Positions 1-9,719 are shown, counted from the first letter of the stretch. The stretch: DNA of 64,000 nucleotides from an uncultured Luminiphilus sp. (GCA_943840615.1 CALSVI010000003.1:1-64000), one strand, 5' to 3'. Notes: a model not told the origin generated them from the letters alone. Made by a program: numbers and translations.

Positions 1-1451
1 TCTGATTCGGACTTGTTCAAGACATCTTCCTACGTGGGGGGTGAGTGGATGCCCAGCTCATCTCATCGGCTTGCAGTGACCAACCCTGCTACGGGTGAGG
101 TCATCGCCGAGGTTGCGACGACCGACGCGTCCGGCACACTCAAAGCCATTGCGGCGGCCCACGATGCCATGCAGTCATGGCGAGAAGTGCCAGCCAAGGC
201 CCGCGCACAGGTCCTCCGGCGCTGGTTCGACCTCATGACGGCGCACCAGGAAGACCTCGCCATCATCATGACCACCGAGCAGGGGAAAACCCTGGCCGAG
301 AGCCGAGGCGAAGTCGCCTACGGAGCCGCATTCATGGAGTGGTTCGGCGAGCAGGCCAAGCGTATCGACGGTGATGTGATCCCCGCGCCCTCCAGTGACA
401 AGCGGGTCGTCTGCATCAAGCAGCCGATTGGCGTCGTCGCGGCGATTACGCCCTGGAACTTTCCCAATGCCATGATCGCACGCAAGGCCGCGCCGGCGCT
501 GGCCGCCGGCTGCAGCATTGTGATCAAGCCCGCCTCCGAGACGCCCTTGTCGGCCCTGGCGATGGCGGAGCTTGGCTGAGCGAGCAGGTGTGCCGGCAGG
601 CGTTTTGAACGTCGTGGTCGGGTGCTTCCGCGGAAATCGGGCCGGCGCTGACTGACAGCCCGCTGGTACGCAAAGCTGACCTTTACGGGCTCAACAGAGG
701 TGGGCCGGCGACTGGAGCAGGCCTGTGCGGCGACGCTCAAGCGGACTTCCATGGAATTGGGCGGCAACGCGCCGTTCATTGTCTTTGAGGATGCTGATAT
801 CGACGCAGCAGTTCAGGGCGCCCTGATATCGAAGTACCGCAACAGCGGGCAAACCTGTGTCTGCACCAATCGGATCCTTGTGCAGGACAGTATTCACGAT
901 GTTTTCGTCGATAAAGTTGGTTGCGGCCACCGCTGAGCTCAAAATGGGCAACGGCCTCGAGGAGGGCGTGCAGCAGGGTCCTCTGGTGAATGAGCAGGCG
1001 GTAGAAGATGTTGACCGCTTGGTGCGCTTGTCGACTGAGGCGGGGGCGCAGGTTGCGCTTGGCGCCGCGCGCTCGGATTTGGGGCCCTGCTACTACCAGC
1101 CCACCGTGCTCACCGGCATCACCTCAGATATGGCGGTTTTCCGAAATGAAATTTTTGGCCCGGTTGCGCCGGTGATGTCGTTTGCCGACGAGGCAGAGGC
1201 GATCGCCTTGGCCAACGACACCGAATTTGGTCTCGCTTCGTATTTTTACACCCGCGATATTGGTCGGGTGTGGCGCGTTTCCGAGGCGCTGGATTACGGC
1301 ATGGTGGGCGTTAACGAGGGCATCATTTCCAACGAGATGGCGCCATTTGGTGGCGTGAAAGGCGTCCGGCTCAGGTCGAGAGGGTTCCAAATACGGCATC
1401 GATGATTATCTCGAAATTAAGTACATCCTGATGGGCGGTCTCGATCGTTGA
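1..1451 (+). pseudogene. gabD: Succinate-semialdehyde dehydrogenase GabD, frameshifted and cut by the window edge
   Basis: NAD(P)-dependent aldehyde dehydrogenase that oxidises succinate semialdehyde to succinate (GABA degradation). The reading starts inside the protein; by similarity to E. coli GabD only a few N-terminal residues and the start codon lie left of the window. Recognisable in order: TPWNFP and the KPAS cofactor-binding segment in the first piece, [11 protein letters not shown] and the catalytic-Cys segment [10 protein letters not shown] in the second, EIFGPVAPV and APFGG in the third, and the C-terminal [10 protein letters not shown] that ends at the TGA of 1449-1451. The frame changes near 569, 620, 672, 925 and 1362. 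Each change is restored by removing one base, so all look like one-base insertions. That is five lesions in under 1.5 kb. Identity is secure; whether the gene is truly broken is doubtful, since no stop interrupts the homology apart from the shifts. Confidence 0.85.
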
Positions 1452-1547
1452 TGAGGCAGATCGAGACGGGCAGAAAATGATGCTGAGCAGCATGAATACA
1501 TCGGTAATGACGGCGCGATTATTGTGTGCGTCACGGAAGGAGAGGTG

Positions 1548-2031
1548 ATGACCACGGATACAGGAGATTTTCGGCAGACGCTCGGACGGTTCGCGACGGG
1601 GGTGTGCCTGGTGACGGTGGACGACCCCGAGCTGGGGCCGCTCGCTACCACGGTGAACTCTTTCTCGTCGGTCTCGTTGGATCCCGCCGCTGGTGCTGTG
1701 GAGTATCCAGAACTCCTCTGACCATCTGGCGATCTACACCGACTGCCAGCACTTTGGGATCAGCGTCCTCAGCTGCGGATCAGGCAGCGCTGTCCGGGCA
1801 ATACGCGCAGCGCGGTGGTCATGGAGCACAACGCGCCAGAACATCTTACATACCGGGTCGGCGGGGGAGCCCAAGCTGATCGATGCGCTTGGCGCATTTC
1901 TCCTGCGCGACCCACGCCGTCCACCCCGGCGGCGACCACCAAATCATCGTCGGTGAAGGTGTTGCATTTTGAGTCGAGGTGAAGCCGACCCCCTCGTCTT
2001 CTACAGCGGCGGCTATCGCGCGCTTTCCTGA
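1548..2031 (+). pseudogene. Flavin reductase-like FMN-binding domain protein, frameshifted
   Basis: Flavin reductase of the short (about 160 residue) type that reduces FMN or FAD with NAD(P)H, usually for a partner monooxygenase. The start is ATG at 1548 with GGAAGGAGAGG just upstream. The N-terminus ([17 protein letters not shown], then [14 protein letters not shown]) is typical. In other frames follow [23 protein letters not shown], and the family end signature HPGGDHQIIVGE ... PLVFYSGGYRAL, stopping at 2029-2031. I count at least four frame changes (near 1685, 1775, 1910-1955 and 1990), mostly apparent one-base insertions. It sits about 95 bases after gabD on the same strand. The partner oxygenase, if any, is not in view. 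The family call is good; the substrate is unknown. Confidence 0.7.
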
Positions 2032-2101
2032 TCCGCATATCTCGCCCGGTTTATCGCGTGCCGATTAACTGGCGGCTTCGCGTGCTCGCTGCGGTCGGGT
2101 T

Positions 2102-2716
2102 TTACATCCCGTTCATATAGGTGTCGTGGTCGATTAAGCCACCGTCTCGGATAGGCTTGAGTGCATTCGCGTAGGCGAGCAGCAGCTCGAGCGCGTAGTC
2201 ACAGCGCTGACTAAAGGCGTCATGCAGTGAGCCATCGTTTTGTGAATTGTCGTCGTTGCACAGGGATTTTACGTGTCTGGCGATTAGTTGCTCAGGTAAC
2301 CAGCACAGTCGATTGTTTTTATAACTGCTCATTCTCAGCTCGGAGATCACATAGGCGCCGCCCTTCGGCTGCGGACACAGCGCAGGGCAGCGCCGGTTTA
2401 TGCGAGAGCTCCCCGGTTGCGGCCCACAGAAGAAAGAAATTTTTCAGGGCCGCTGGAACCATGCCATGCCATTCCGGTGCAATCACGAATAAAGCCGTCA
2501 CAGGCATCGAGTTCTGCTTTGAGTGCGGGAATGGTCAGACCATTGAGGGCCGTTGCTCCACAGGCTCTCATCCCACAGGGGCAGGGCGTTTTGCCCAGAT
2601 CCAGGGTCCAGGTGTGTAAGCCACTCTCTCGATGTCAGTGCGGTCTCGAGGAATCGCCCTACTTTGGCGCTCTGGGAGTCCTTGCGGTGACTCCCGACAA
2701 TCAGGCCGATCTTCAT
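2102..2716 (-). pseudogene. NAD(P)H-dependent FMN reductase family protein, frameshifted
   Basis: Flavodoxin-like NADPH-dependent FMN reductase fold (chromate/azo reductase relatives). Read leftward from ATG at 2716, the start KIGLIVGSHRKDSQSAK is the FMN phosphate-binding loop. After two frame changes come PEWHGMVPAALKNFFLLW (the family signature in which the PE-x-x-G segment contacts flavin) and, in a third frame, a C-terminal piece ending MNGM. Frame changes near 2653, 2500 and 2365 are each repaired by deleting one base. About 200 residues when joined, normal for the family. The gene starts 11 bases downstream of the dienelactone hydrolase stop, so the two probably form one leftward transcript. 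Function beyond flavin reduction cannot be told. Confidence 0.72.
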
Positions 2717-2727
2717 CGTGTTACCGG

Positions 2728-3399
2728 TCAGGCCGACAGGGCGTCGTTGAATAATGCCAGCGTTCGTTCCTTGGCCTGCGCTGCAGACGGCGCATCGAAG
2801 GCGTCGCGCTGATCGCAGTTGAAACCGTGATCAGCGGCGTAAACATGCACCGACAGGTTTGGCTGTTTCTCTTGAAAGGCGGCGACGGAGTCCATCGGAA
2901 TGTGGGCGTCCTGCTCGCCGAAGTGCAAGATAATCGGGCAGCCTGGTGTCATGTCCGCATTGTCGGGAATGCCGCCGCCATAGTAGGCCGACGCGGCCGA
3001 GACGTTGCTCAGGTTGCAGCTGGAGAGCCAGGTGAGCAATCCGCCGAAACAGTAGCCGACCACGCCGACGCTGCCGTGTGCTGCCGCGTGATCGACGGTG
3101 GCCTGCAGGTCGCTCAATGTCTGGCTCATGTCGAGCTTTTGAAATGCCAGCTCAATGCCCGTGTTCATGTCGTCCTCGGTGTAACCCAGCTGCACGTCCC
3201 GTTCCAGCCGATCAAAAATGGCCGGTGCAATGGCGTAAAAGCCCTCGGCGGCGTAGCCGTCCACGACCGAGCGAATGTGAGAGTTCACACCGAAGATCTC
3301 CTGAATCACGACAACCGCACCTTTGGCTGTCGTCGAGGGGCTGGCCTCGTAGGCACCTAACTCAAATCCATCTGCGCAGTGAATGGTTGTCACGGTCAT
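2728..3399 (-). CDS. Dienelactone hydrolase family protein
   Basis: Alpha/beta hydrolase of the dienelactone hydrolase family (about 223 residues). Family members hydrolyse dienelactones from chloroaromatic breakdown, but many homologues have unknown ester substrates. The catalytic triad is visible: Cys117 in GVVGYCFGG, Asp164 in FGEQDAHI and His191 in DHGFNC, with Glu34 in IQEIFGVN that tunes the cysteine in DLH enzymes. The start at 3399 is preferred over longer in-frame options because AGGAG lies seven bases upstream and the protein then begins at the usual family position. Followed at 11 bases by the FMN reductase on the same strand. This gene is intact although both flanks are frameshifted. 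Confidence 0.88.
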   Translation of the reverse strand: MTVTTIHCADGFELGAYEASPSTTAKGAVVVIQEIFGVNSHIRSVVDGYAAEGFYAIAPAIFDRLERDVQLGYTEDDMNTGIELAFQKLDMSQTLSDLQATVDHAAAHGSVGVVGYCFGGLLTWLSSCNLSNVSAASAYYGGGIPDNADMTPGCPIILHFGEQDAHIPMDSVAAFQEKQPNLSVHVYAADHGFNCDQRDAFDAPSAAQAKERTLALFNDALSA

Positions 3400-3645
3400 C
3401 GTGGTCTCCTTGGCGACCCGCGAACGAGTCATTGTGTGAGCGGACCGGTATTGTGAACAAAGTGAACGCCTGATTGAAAACCCTGTCGTCATCAAACAGC
3501 AATAATCGGATCTGATGAGGGGCTCGACGGTTTCCATCGATAGGGTCAGCCTCTACAATCAGGTCTCTCGGATTCTCCGGTAGACGCTTGGCACTGGTTG
3601 CGCGGGGTCTATTCCGCATGATCCGCCCACCGACGGCTTTCCGAT

Positions 3646-4501
3646 ATGTCTGCAATGAACACCATGATCTCCAGCGCTGATGTGGCCTCGCTTGTCGAGA
3701 AGCAGGGCGCGGTAGTGCTCGATGCCTCGTGGTACCTGCCGGCCGACGGCCGCGACCCGGGAGCGGAATTTTTAGCCGCGCGGATTCCGGGCGCACAATT
3801 TTTTGACATTGAAACGATAGCCGACGCTGACCACGAATGCCCTCATATGCTGCCCAGCGAGGCGCTTTTTACAGCGGTTGTTCGTTCGTTGGGAATTGAG
3901 GCTGATACTCGCGTCGTCGTTTATGACGGAAAAGGTTTGTTCTCGGCGGCCCGAGCCTGGTGGATGTTTCGCGTTTTTGGTCACACTGAGGTCCAGATTC
4001 TGGAGGGTGGATTGCCGGGCTGGATCGCTGCGGGATATCGTACCGAGCGCGGCAGCGCAGCGAGCCAGCCTGCGCGGAGAGATTTCGTCGCGACGCGTCA
4101 GCGAGGGTGGTTGGCCGACGTGGAAGGTCGTCAAGGCCGCGCTACTCGATGACGCCAGCGTGGTGCTCGACGCGCGCTCCGCCACCCGGTTTCTCGGCCA
4201 AGAGCCTGAGCCGCGGCCGGGGGTTCGACCCGGCCACATTCCGGGATCGCAAAACCTTCATTACGCGCAGATGCTCACTGATGATCCAACACGCCTTAAA
4301 TCGGCCCCGCAGCTAGAGGCGCTATTCGATTCAGTGGGCGCAGTAGCGGGCAAGACAGTCGTCACCACCTGTGGGTCCGGTATTTCGGCGTGTTTGTTAG
4401 CGTTGGCGCTGCACGAGCTGGGGCGCTCACCGGTAGCCGTTTATGACGGCTCCTGGGCAGAATGGGGTTCTCGCGCGGATTGTCCGGTGGCGGGGGGATG
4501 A
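3646..4501 (+). pseudogene. sseA: 3-mercaptopyruvate/thiosulfate sulfurtransferase, one frameshift
   Basis: Two-domain rhodanese that transfers sulfur from 3-mercaptopyruvate or thiosulfate to an acceptor. The N-terminal, catalytically inactive rhodanese domain is read from ATG 3646 (VVLDASWYLP, PGAQFFDIETIAD, LEGGLPGW). The C-terminal domain continues in the next frame (VVLDARSATRF, HIPGSQNLHY) and carries the active loop CGSGISA; the CGSG form favours mercaptopyruvate over thiosulfate, where CRKGVTA is usual. The shift is near 4126, where GTGGAAGGTCGTC needs one G fewer. Joined length is about 284 residues, normal for the family. It lies 54 bases before tpiA. The enzyme class is sure; the preferred donor is inferred from the loop. 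Confidence 0.85.
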
Positions 4502-4554
4502 GAAGCGCTGCACTCTCTGTTATCTTGCCGCGCTTAGAAAATCATGCGTAAGCT

Positions 4555-5293
4555 ATGACAACTTTATATCTTATTGGCAATTGGAAGCAGCACGGTAGCC
4601 GGGCATCGATCGCAGACTTTGCCAGTCAGTGGTCGTTTGAGGGCCATGAGCAGCTAGCCGTCGCTATTGCCCCCCCTTTTCCGTATGTCGCCGAGGTGGG
4701 GGCGGCACTGCCGGATTGCCTGCTGGCGGCTCAGGATTGTTCGATTCATGAGCAGGGAGCGCATACGGGTGAGGTGTCTGCGGGGATGCTTGCGGATGTG
4801 GGGTGCCGATTTGTTTTAGTGGGGCACTCTGAGCGACGCGCGCATCACGGTGAGACCCATGAATTGATTGCACGCAAGTTGGCTGCCGCGCAGGCCGCGG
4901 GACTGACCCCGGTGCTGTGCGTTGGCGAAGATAGTGCGACGCGCGAGGCTGGAGATCAGAATCGCGCAGTGCGGGCGCAGCTTCGGGGTGCCTTGCTGGG
5001 AATCACGTCAAGGTTGTTGATTGCCTACGAGCCAGTGTGGGCGATCGGGACCGGACTGACGGCAACGCCTGATCAAGTCAATGACATGCATGCAGTGATC
5101 AAAGCCGAGGTTAACGCCGTTTGGGCGGAACAGCGATATTCCTGTTCTCTACGGGGGTAGCGTCAATCCCGAAACGGCCGAGGCATTGTTGGGTTGCCCC
5201 CAAGTCGATGGTGCGCTGGTGGGTGGAGCGTCACTAGACCCGGGCGCATTTGCCGATATAGCGCGATCTGCCCTAAATAGTTTGAGTCATTAA
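4555..5293 (+). pseudogene. tpiA: Triosephosphate isomerase, one frameshift near the end
   Basis: Interconverts dihydroxyacetone phosphate and glyceraldehyde 3-phosphate in glycolysis and gluconeogenesis. Active-site residues are present: Asn9 and Lys11 in GNWK, His91 in VLVGHSERR, Glu159 in AYEPVWAIGTG with the mobile loop 6. The phosphate-binding end [13 protein letters not shown] ... [10 protein letters not shown] is in the +1 frame after a shift at about 5131-5138, so the reading otherwise stops at 5160. Joined length about 245 residues, normal. The residues after the first lysine are QHG rather than the usual MN, so this is a somewhat divergent member. It lies between a sulfurtransferase and a thiolase, not beside glmM/secG as is common in gammaproteobacteria. 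The stop is one base before the next ATG. Confidence 0.88.
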
Positions 5294-5294
5294 T

Positions 5295-6827
5295 ATGTCG
5301 ATAGATCCCAATACGCCGGTTCTGCTGGGGGCTGGCCAGTTCACAGAGCATCTTGATGATGACTTTGTGGGTTGCACCCCGGAAGAGCTGGCCGCCAAAG
5401 CCTGCGAAGCAGCCTTAAGCGACACAGGCGCCGGGACGGAGCTTGCCGCGCAGATTGACCGCTTGGCATGTGTCCGGTTATTCGCGCATTCGGTGCCCGA
5501 GCCGATCGTACCGATCATTGCGCCGTTTGGTCGCAGTAGCAGCCCGCCTCTTTCGATTTTGCGCCGTTTGTCGTTACCCAACGCGACGGCGATCTATTCT
5601 AGAGCCTGCGGTGACGAGCCCCAGCGACTGGTGTTTGAGATGGGTGGCGCGATCCTGCGGGGTGAGATCCGTGGGGCCGTGATCTGCGGAGCCGAGGCGC
5701 TTGCAACCTCGCGACGTTTGCAGCGGCAGGGCCTTTCTGCCGATTGGAGTGACGACCCGGAGGGGGAGACGGACGACCGTGGTGCCGGTATCGACCTGTT
5801 GTTTGATACGGAACTGAATCGCCACGGTGCCTTCGCACCGGTCGATATTTACCCCCTACAGGAGCAGGTTCGGCGCAGTGAGCTTGGTCTGAGTAAAACG
5901 GCGTATCGTCAGCAGTTGGCGCAGCTGATGGCGCATTTCGCGAACGTGGCGTCAGATAATCCCTTTGCGATGTTTCGCGAGCCGATGTCGGCTGATGAGA
6001 TTGGTGAGGAATCACCCAAAAATCGTTTAATGGGGGATCCGCATCTCAAGTCTATGGTGGCAAAGGATGGCGTAAATCAGGCGGCAGCGCTGGTGATCAC
6101 CCGCTACGAGACCGCAGTGTCATTGGGGGTGGCTGATCGGGCCATTTATCTTCAGGGTCATGCAACGGGCTCTGAGCCTCAGGTATTGGCTCGGCCCTCG
6201 CTGGGGCAGGCGGCTTCCATGACACAGGCGTATCACAACGCGCTTGCTAGCGCGGGCGTGACGGCAGACCAGATTGCGGCCGCTGACCTGTATTCCTGCT
6301 TTCCCATCGCAGTATGGGCGGCGATGGATGCTCTGGGCATTGAGTTGGGGGATCCAAGGCCACTGACCCTGACGGGCGGTCTACCTTTTTTTGGGGGCCC
6401 CGGTAACAATTACTCTACCCATGGCATTGCCGAGATGGTGCACTGGCTGCGCCAGCAAGCCGAGCCCACAACCGGCATTGTGGGGGCGAATGGGGGTTAT
6501 CTGTCCAAGCATGCGGTGGGCGTTTATGCCAACATCCCGGTTGATTTCCCGGCGCCGGCTCCGGAGGTTTCCGCAGAGGAGGCTGTCGCAGTGGTGGCGG
6601 ATCCAGAATCAGAGGGTGTGATCGAGAGTTATACCTTTCAGCGTCAGGCCGACAAGTCCCGTGCGATTGTAGTGGGCCGCCAAGCGTCCGATGGCCGCCG
6701 CTGGGTGGGTGTGGCGGATCCCGATGACGTGGACTTGCTCGCCTGGTTTGAGGCAGAAGACCCGCTCGGGGCACGGGTAGAGGTGGTAGCCGGAGAGCGT
6801 AACGTTGTGCGCCGGATAGCGGAATAA
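5295..6827 (+). CDS. Thiolase-like acetyl-CoA acetyltransferase family protein
   Basis: A 510-residue member of the SCP-x/acetyl-CoA acetyltransferase branch of the thiolase superfamily. The thiolase fold runs through about residue 410 (LLGAGQFTEH near the start, LYSCFPIAVWAAMDALGI, TGGLPFFGGPGNNYSTHGIAEMV), and the last 85 or so residues form an extra domain as in related proteins. The nucleophile region reads ACGDEPQ with Cys105, unlike the NCASG loop of classical thiolases, so catalytic chemistry should not be assumed. It starts one base after tpiA ends and is followed by a 3-hydroxyacyl-CoA dehydrogenase-like SDR and an enoyl-CoA hydratase. The context suggests acyl-CoA breakdown of an unidentified substrate. 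Confidence 0.8.
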   Translation: MSIDPNTPVLLGAGQFTEHLDDDFVGCTPEELAAKACEAALSDTGAGTELAAQIDRLACVRLFAHSVPEPIVPIIAPFGRSSSPPLSILRRLSLPNATAIYSRACGDEPQRLVFEMGGAILRGEIRGAVICGAEALATSRRLQRQGLSADWSDDPEGETDDRGAGIDLLFDTELNRHGAFAPVDIYPLQEQVRRSELGLSKTAYRQQLAQLMAHFANVASDNPFAMFREPMSADEIGEESPKNRLMGDPHLKSMVAKDGVNQAAALVITRYETAVSLGVADRAIYLQGHATGSEPQVLARPSLGQAASMTQAYHNALASAGVTADQIAAADLYSCFPIAVWAAMDALGIELGDPRPLTLTGGLPFFGGPGNNYSTHGIAEMVHWLRQQAEPTTGIVGANGGYLSKHAVGVYANIPVDFPAPAPEVSAEEAVAVVADPESEGVIESYTFQRQADKSRAIVVGRQASDGRRWVGVADPDDVDLLAWFEAEDPLGARVEVVAGERNVVRRIAE

Positions 6828-6864
6828 ATTGATCTTAATTTGACTGAGAAAAGGGAGTTAACAC

Positions 6865-7638
6865 ATGGATATTAATGGAAAAGTTGCGGTCGTTACGGGC
6901 GGTGCTTCGGGAATTGGACAAGCCGTGTCGCGACGTATTGCAGCGGCCGGCGGCAAGGTGGTGGTGTTTGACCTGAATGAAGAGGCCGGACAGGCGATGG
7001 TGGCTGAGCTGGGCGCGGACAACTGCGTGTTTGCCAACGTGAATGTGGTCGACGAAGCCTCAGCCAAGGCCGGTATTGATGCTGCAGTGGCCGCTTTTGG
7101 CACGATCCATGTCAACGTCAACTGCGCGGGGATTGGCAATGCCGCGAAAACACTGGGTCGTGACGGCCCCTTCCCGATGGATGTCTGGAGTAAGGTCATT
7201 GCCGTCAACTTAACGGGTACTTTTAATGTCTTGCGTCTCTGTGCCGAGGTGATGGCGAAAAATGATCCCGTGACGGATGACGGATCCCGCGGTGCGATCA
7301 TCAATACCGCATCTGTCGCCGCCTACGAGGGCCAGATGGGCCAGGCCGCCTACAGTGCTAGTAAGGGCGGTATTGTGGGTATGACGCTTCCCATCGCGCG
7401 AGACCTCTCCAATGTGGGCATTCGCGTCAATACGATTGTCCCCGGCTTGATTAATACGCCGCTTTTTAACGGCTTGACGCCTGAATTTGTCGAGTCGCTG
7501 TCGCAATCGGTGCTGTACCCCAAGCGACTGGGCCGGCCCGAGGAAATTGCGCAACTTGCGGCCGCAATTATTGACAACGATTACATTAACGGTGAGTGCA
7601 TTCGTATGGATGGTGGCATCCGAATGCAGCCGCGATAA
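6865..7638 (+). CDS. Short-chain dehydrogenase, 3-hydroxyacyl-CoA dehydrogenase type 2-like
   Basis: NAD-dependent SDR of 257 residues. It carries the cofactor motif TGGASGIG at residues 11-18, the NCAG segment near 86-89 and the catalytic Ser150, Tyr163 and Lys167 (YSASK). The internal sequence and the order of motifs most resemble HSD17B10 / 3-hydroxyacyl-CoA dehydrogenase type 2, which oxidises 3-hydroxyacyl-CoA. AAGGGAG precedes the ATG at 6865. It lies between a thiolase-like gene and an enoyl-CoA hydratase, 13 bases before the latter, supporting a role in acyl-CoA oxidation. The precise chain length or branched substrate cannot be read from the sequence. Confidence 0.88.
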   Translation: MDINGKVAVVTGGASGIGQAVSRRIAAAGGKVVVFDLNEEAGQAMVAELGADNCVFANVNVVDEASAKAGIDAAVAAFGTIHVNVNCAGIGNAAKTLGRDGPFPMDVWSKVIAVNLTGTFNVLRLCAEVMAKNDPVTDDGSRGAIINTASVAAYEGQMGQAAYSASKGGIVGMTLPIARDLSNVGIRVNTIVPGLINTPLFNGLTPEFVESLSQSVLYPKRLGRPEEIAQLAAAIIDNDYINGECIRMDGGIRMQPR

Positions 7639-7651
7639 CAGGAGCACTAAC

Positions 7652-8422
7652 ATGACAGAAGAAGCAACGGTACTGACGGACGATGCAGACGGCGTTCTGG
7701 TCATCACGATCAACCGGCCGAAGGCGAAGAATGCGGTGAATCTCTCTGTGGCGCAGGGCGTCGCAGCGGCTCTGGACCGGCTCGACAGCGATGATGCTTT
7801 GCGCGTCGGGGTGCTCACCGGAGCAGGCGGTACCTTTTGTGCCGGCATGGACTTAAAAGCTTTCGTCTCGGGTGAATTCCCGCAGATCGAGGGGCGAGGT
7901 TTTGGCGGCATGACAGAGCGTTCCGCCGATAAGCCATTGATCGCCGCAGTCGAAGGCTATGCCCTCGCCGGTGGTTGTGAGCTGGCGATTGCCTGTGATC
8001 TGATTGTTGCAGCTGAAAATGCCAAGTTCGGCATACCCGAGGTCAAGCGGGGTCTGGTGGCCGCCGCGGGGGGGCTAGTGCGCTTGCCGTCTCAAATCCC
8101 TTACCGCGTGGCAATGGAGCTGGCTTTGACGGGTGAGTTTATGGCTGCCGATCGGGCGATGGCGATGGGGCTGATCAATCAGCTGACCCAGCCTGGCGAA
8201 GCGCTGGCGACCGCCAAGGCATTGGCCCAGCAGATCGCCGAGAACGGGCCCATGGCCGTGAAGACCAGCAAGGCCATTATCAAGGCATCGCGCGACTGGG
8301 ATGAGGACGAAGCGTTCTCGAAGCAGAATGCGCTGACCCAGCCCGTGTTCACGAGCGAAGACGCGATCGAGGGCGCGACGGCGTTTGCTGAGAAGCGGAA
8401 GCCGGAGTGGAAGGGTCGCTGA
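7652..8422 (+). CDS. Enoyl-CoA hydratase/isomerase family protein (crotonase fold)
   Basis: Crotonase-fold enzyme of 256 residues. The oxyanion-hole segments are FCAGMDL (about 62-68) and GYALAGGCE (about 102-110), and the two acidic residues expected for hydration are Glu110 and Glu130 (IPEVKRGL). The start at ATG 7652 is chosen over a longer open frame because GGAG lies just upstream and the protein then starts where the family does. It directly follows the SDR gene and is probably the last gene of a tpiA / thiolase / SDR / hydratase transcript. Hydratase is more likely than isomerase because both glutamates are kept; the substrate is unknown. Confidence 0.88.
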   Translation: MTEEATVLTDDADGVLVITINRPKAKNAVNLSVAQGVAAALDRLDSDDALRVGVLTGAGGTFCAGMDLKAFVSGEFPQIEGRGFGGMTERSADKPLIAAVEGYALAGGCELAIACDLIVAAENAKFGIPEVKRGLVAAAGGLVRLPSQIPYRVAMELALTGEFMAADRAMAMGLINQLTQPGEALATAKALAQQIAENGPMAVKTSKAIIKASRDWDEDEAFSKQNALTQPVFTSEDAIEGATAFAEKRKPEWKGR

Positions 8423-8502
8423 TAGTTGCAATCAGTGTGCTGACCTGTTCAGTCTCGGCTTGAAATGAATAGCGAGATGACAGCGTGTCTAAGGACGATG
8501 AA

Positions 8503-9629
8503 ATGAATACCGGTGATCTCAGTGTGATTCGCAAGATGTTGGCGCACGATCTGATGCAGGTCTATGTGCGCCTGTTTCTGCTGCTGACGGTTGTCTGGTT
8601 TTCTGTGGAGACCTTCGCCCCGTTTCTAGTGCTGGTGCTGTGGTCGCTGATACTCGCCGTATCATTGAATCCTCTTAATCAATGGCTATCAGGGCGCCTC
8701 AGCCTAGGTGAGGGCAAGGCCGCTGTCAGTCCTGATGCTTGTTGCGCTGTTAATCATTGGTATCCCCATGGTTTTACTCGGCGTGTCGCTGGCGGAGCAC
8801 GTGGGGGAGTGGGTGCTGATACTTAGCGAGCATGATTTTGAAGTCCCCGAGGCGAATCCGGCGGTTGCGGAGTGGCCGCTAGTGGGTCCTGCCCTGTTCG
8901 ATTTGTGGCAGCGTGCTCATGAAGACCTCGTTTCCGCCGCACAGATGATTCAGCCGCAATTGATTTCGGGCGGTCGTGTTCTTATTGGGGCCGTGGGTAA
9001 CACGCTCCTGGCGCTGGCGTTATTTTTCATCGCATTATTGATTGCAGGCTTCATGATGGCCAAGGCGACTCAGGGCGGGGAGCAGATACGTCGCCTCATT
9101 GGGACGTTTGCGGATCACGATCGGGGCGAGGAAATTCATGAGCTAGTCGTAGCCACCATTCGCTCTGTTTCGAACGGCGTGGTGGGCGTGGCATTTCTTC
9201 AGGCTCTGGCGCTGGGCATCGGTTTTCTAGTGCTCGATGTGCCTGCCGCGGGTGTATTGGCGCTCGCGGTGCTGTTTCTGGGAGTTTTGCAATTACCGTC
9301 TTCGTTGGTGGTTTTTCCAGTTTTGGCCTGGATGTGGCTTGGAAGTCGAGGGATCTACGCTTGGCAATGTCATCGGTACGCTTTATCTGGGTGCAGCGGG
9401 TATGGCAGATGGATTGCTCAAACCCTATTTGCTGGGTCGCGGCGTGGAGACGCCAATGCCCATCGTATTGATCGGTGCGTTGGGCGGGATGGCCGCCGAG
9501 GGCTTGATTGGATTGTTTTTGGGCGCCGTGATGCTCTCTGTGAGTTACAAACTGCTGATGTCTTGGGTCGATCACAGCGTGACCGAGCATGAATCGCGTG
9601 AGGACGCGGGACCGCAGTCGGAAGGCTAA
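8503..9629 (+). pseudogene. AI-2E family transporter (PerM-like), two frameshifts
   Basis: Inner-membrane protein of the AI-2E/PerM permease family, about 375 residues when joined, with several hydrophobic spans (for example VRLFLLLTVVWF, LSVLMLVALLIIGIPMVLLG, LLALALFFIALLIAGFMM, ALALGIGFLVLDVPAAGVLAL) and the family end VLIGALGGMAAEGLIGLFLGAVMLS written here only in part. Frame changes are near 8717 and 9345; both are repaired by removing one base. ATG 8503 is preferred to the GTG at 8485 because AAGGA sits seven bases upstream. Members have been linked to autoinducer-2 export or sodium/proton antiport, but the substrate here is unknown. The gene stands alone. Confidence 0.8.
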
Positions 9630-9719
9630 GCGCGGTGTATGCAGCGTGCATGGCATTGGTCCGGCGTCGGTAAGCATTCGTATGCATGACTCGAGGTCGT
9701 TGAAGTAGCCGTTTTCATT

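Noticed and set aside
1-2716. Left end as a genuine degraded genomic island
   Set aside because: No mobile elements, repeats or composition change visible by eye, and the lesions extend into essential genes farther right, which is better explained by sequence error.
2827-3360. 177-residue open frame on the plus strand inside the dienelactone hydrolase gene
   Set aside because: It is antisense to a gene with a complete catalytic triad and has no recognisable domain or start site.
3420-3480. Direct repeat GTTCAC-N3-GTTCAC before the dienelactone hydrolase gene as an operator
   Set aside because: Only six bases long, not followed by a clear promoter, and no regulator gene is nearby.
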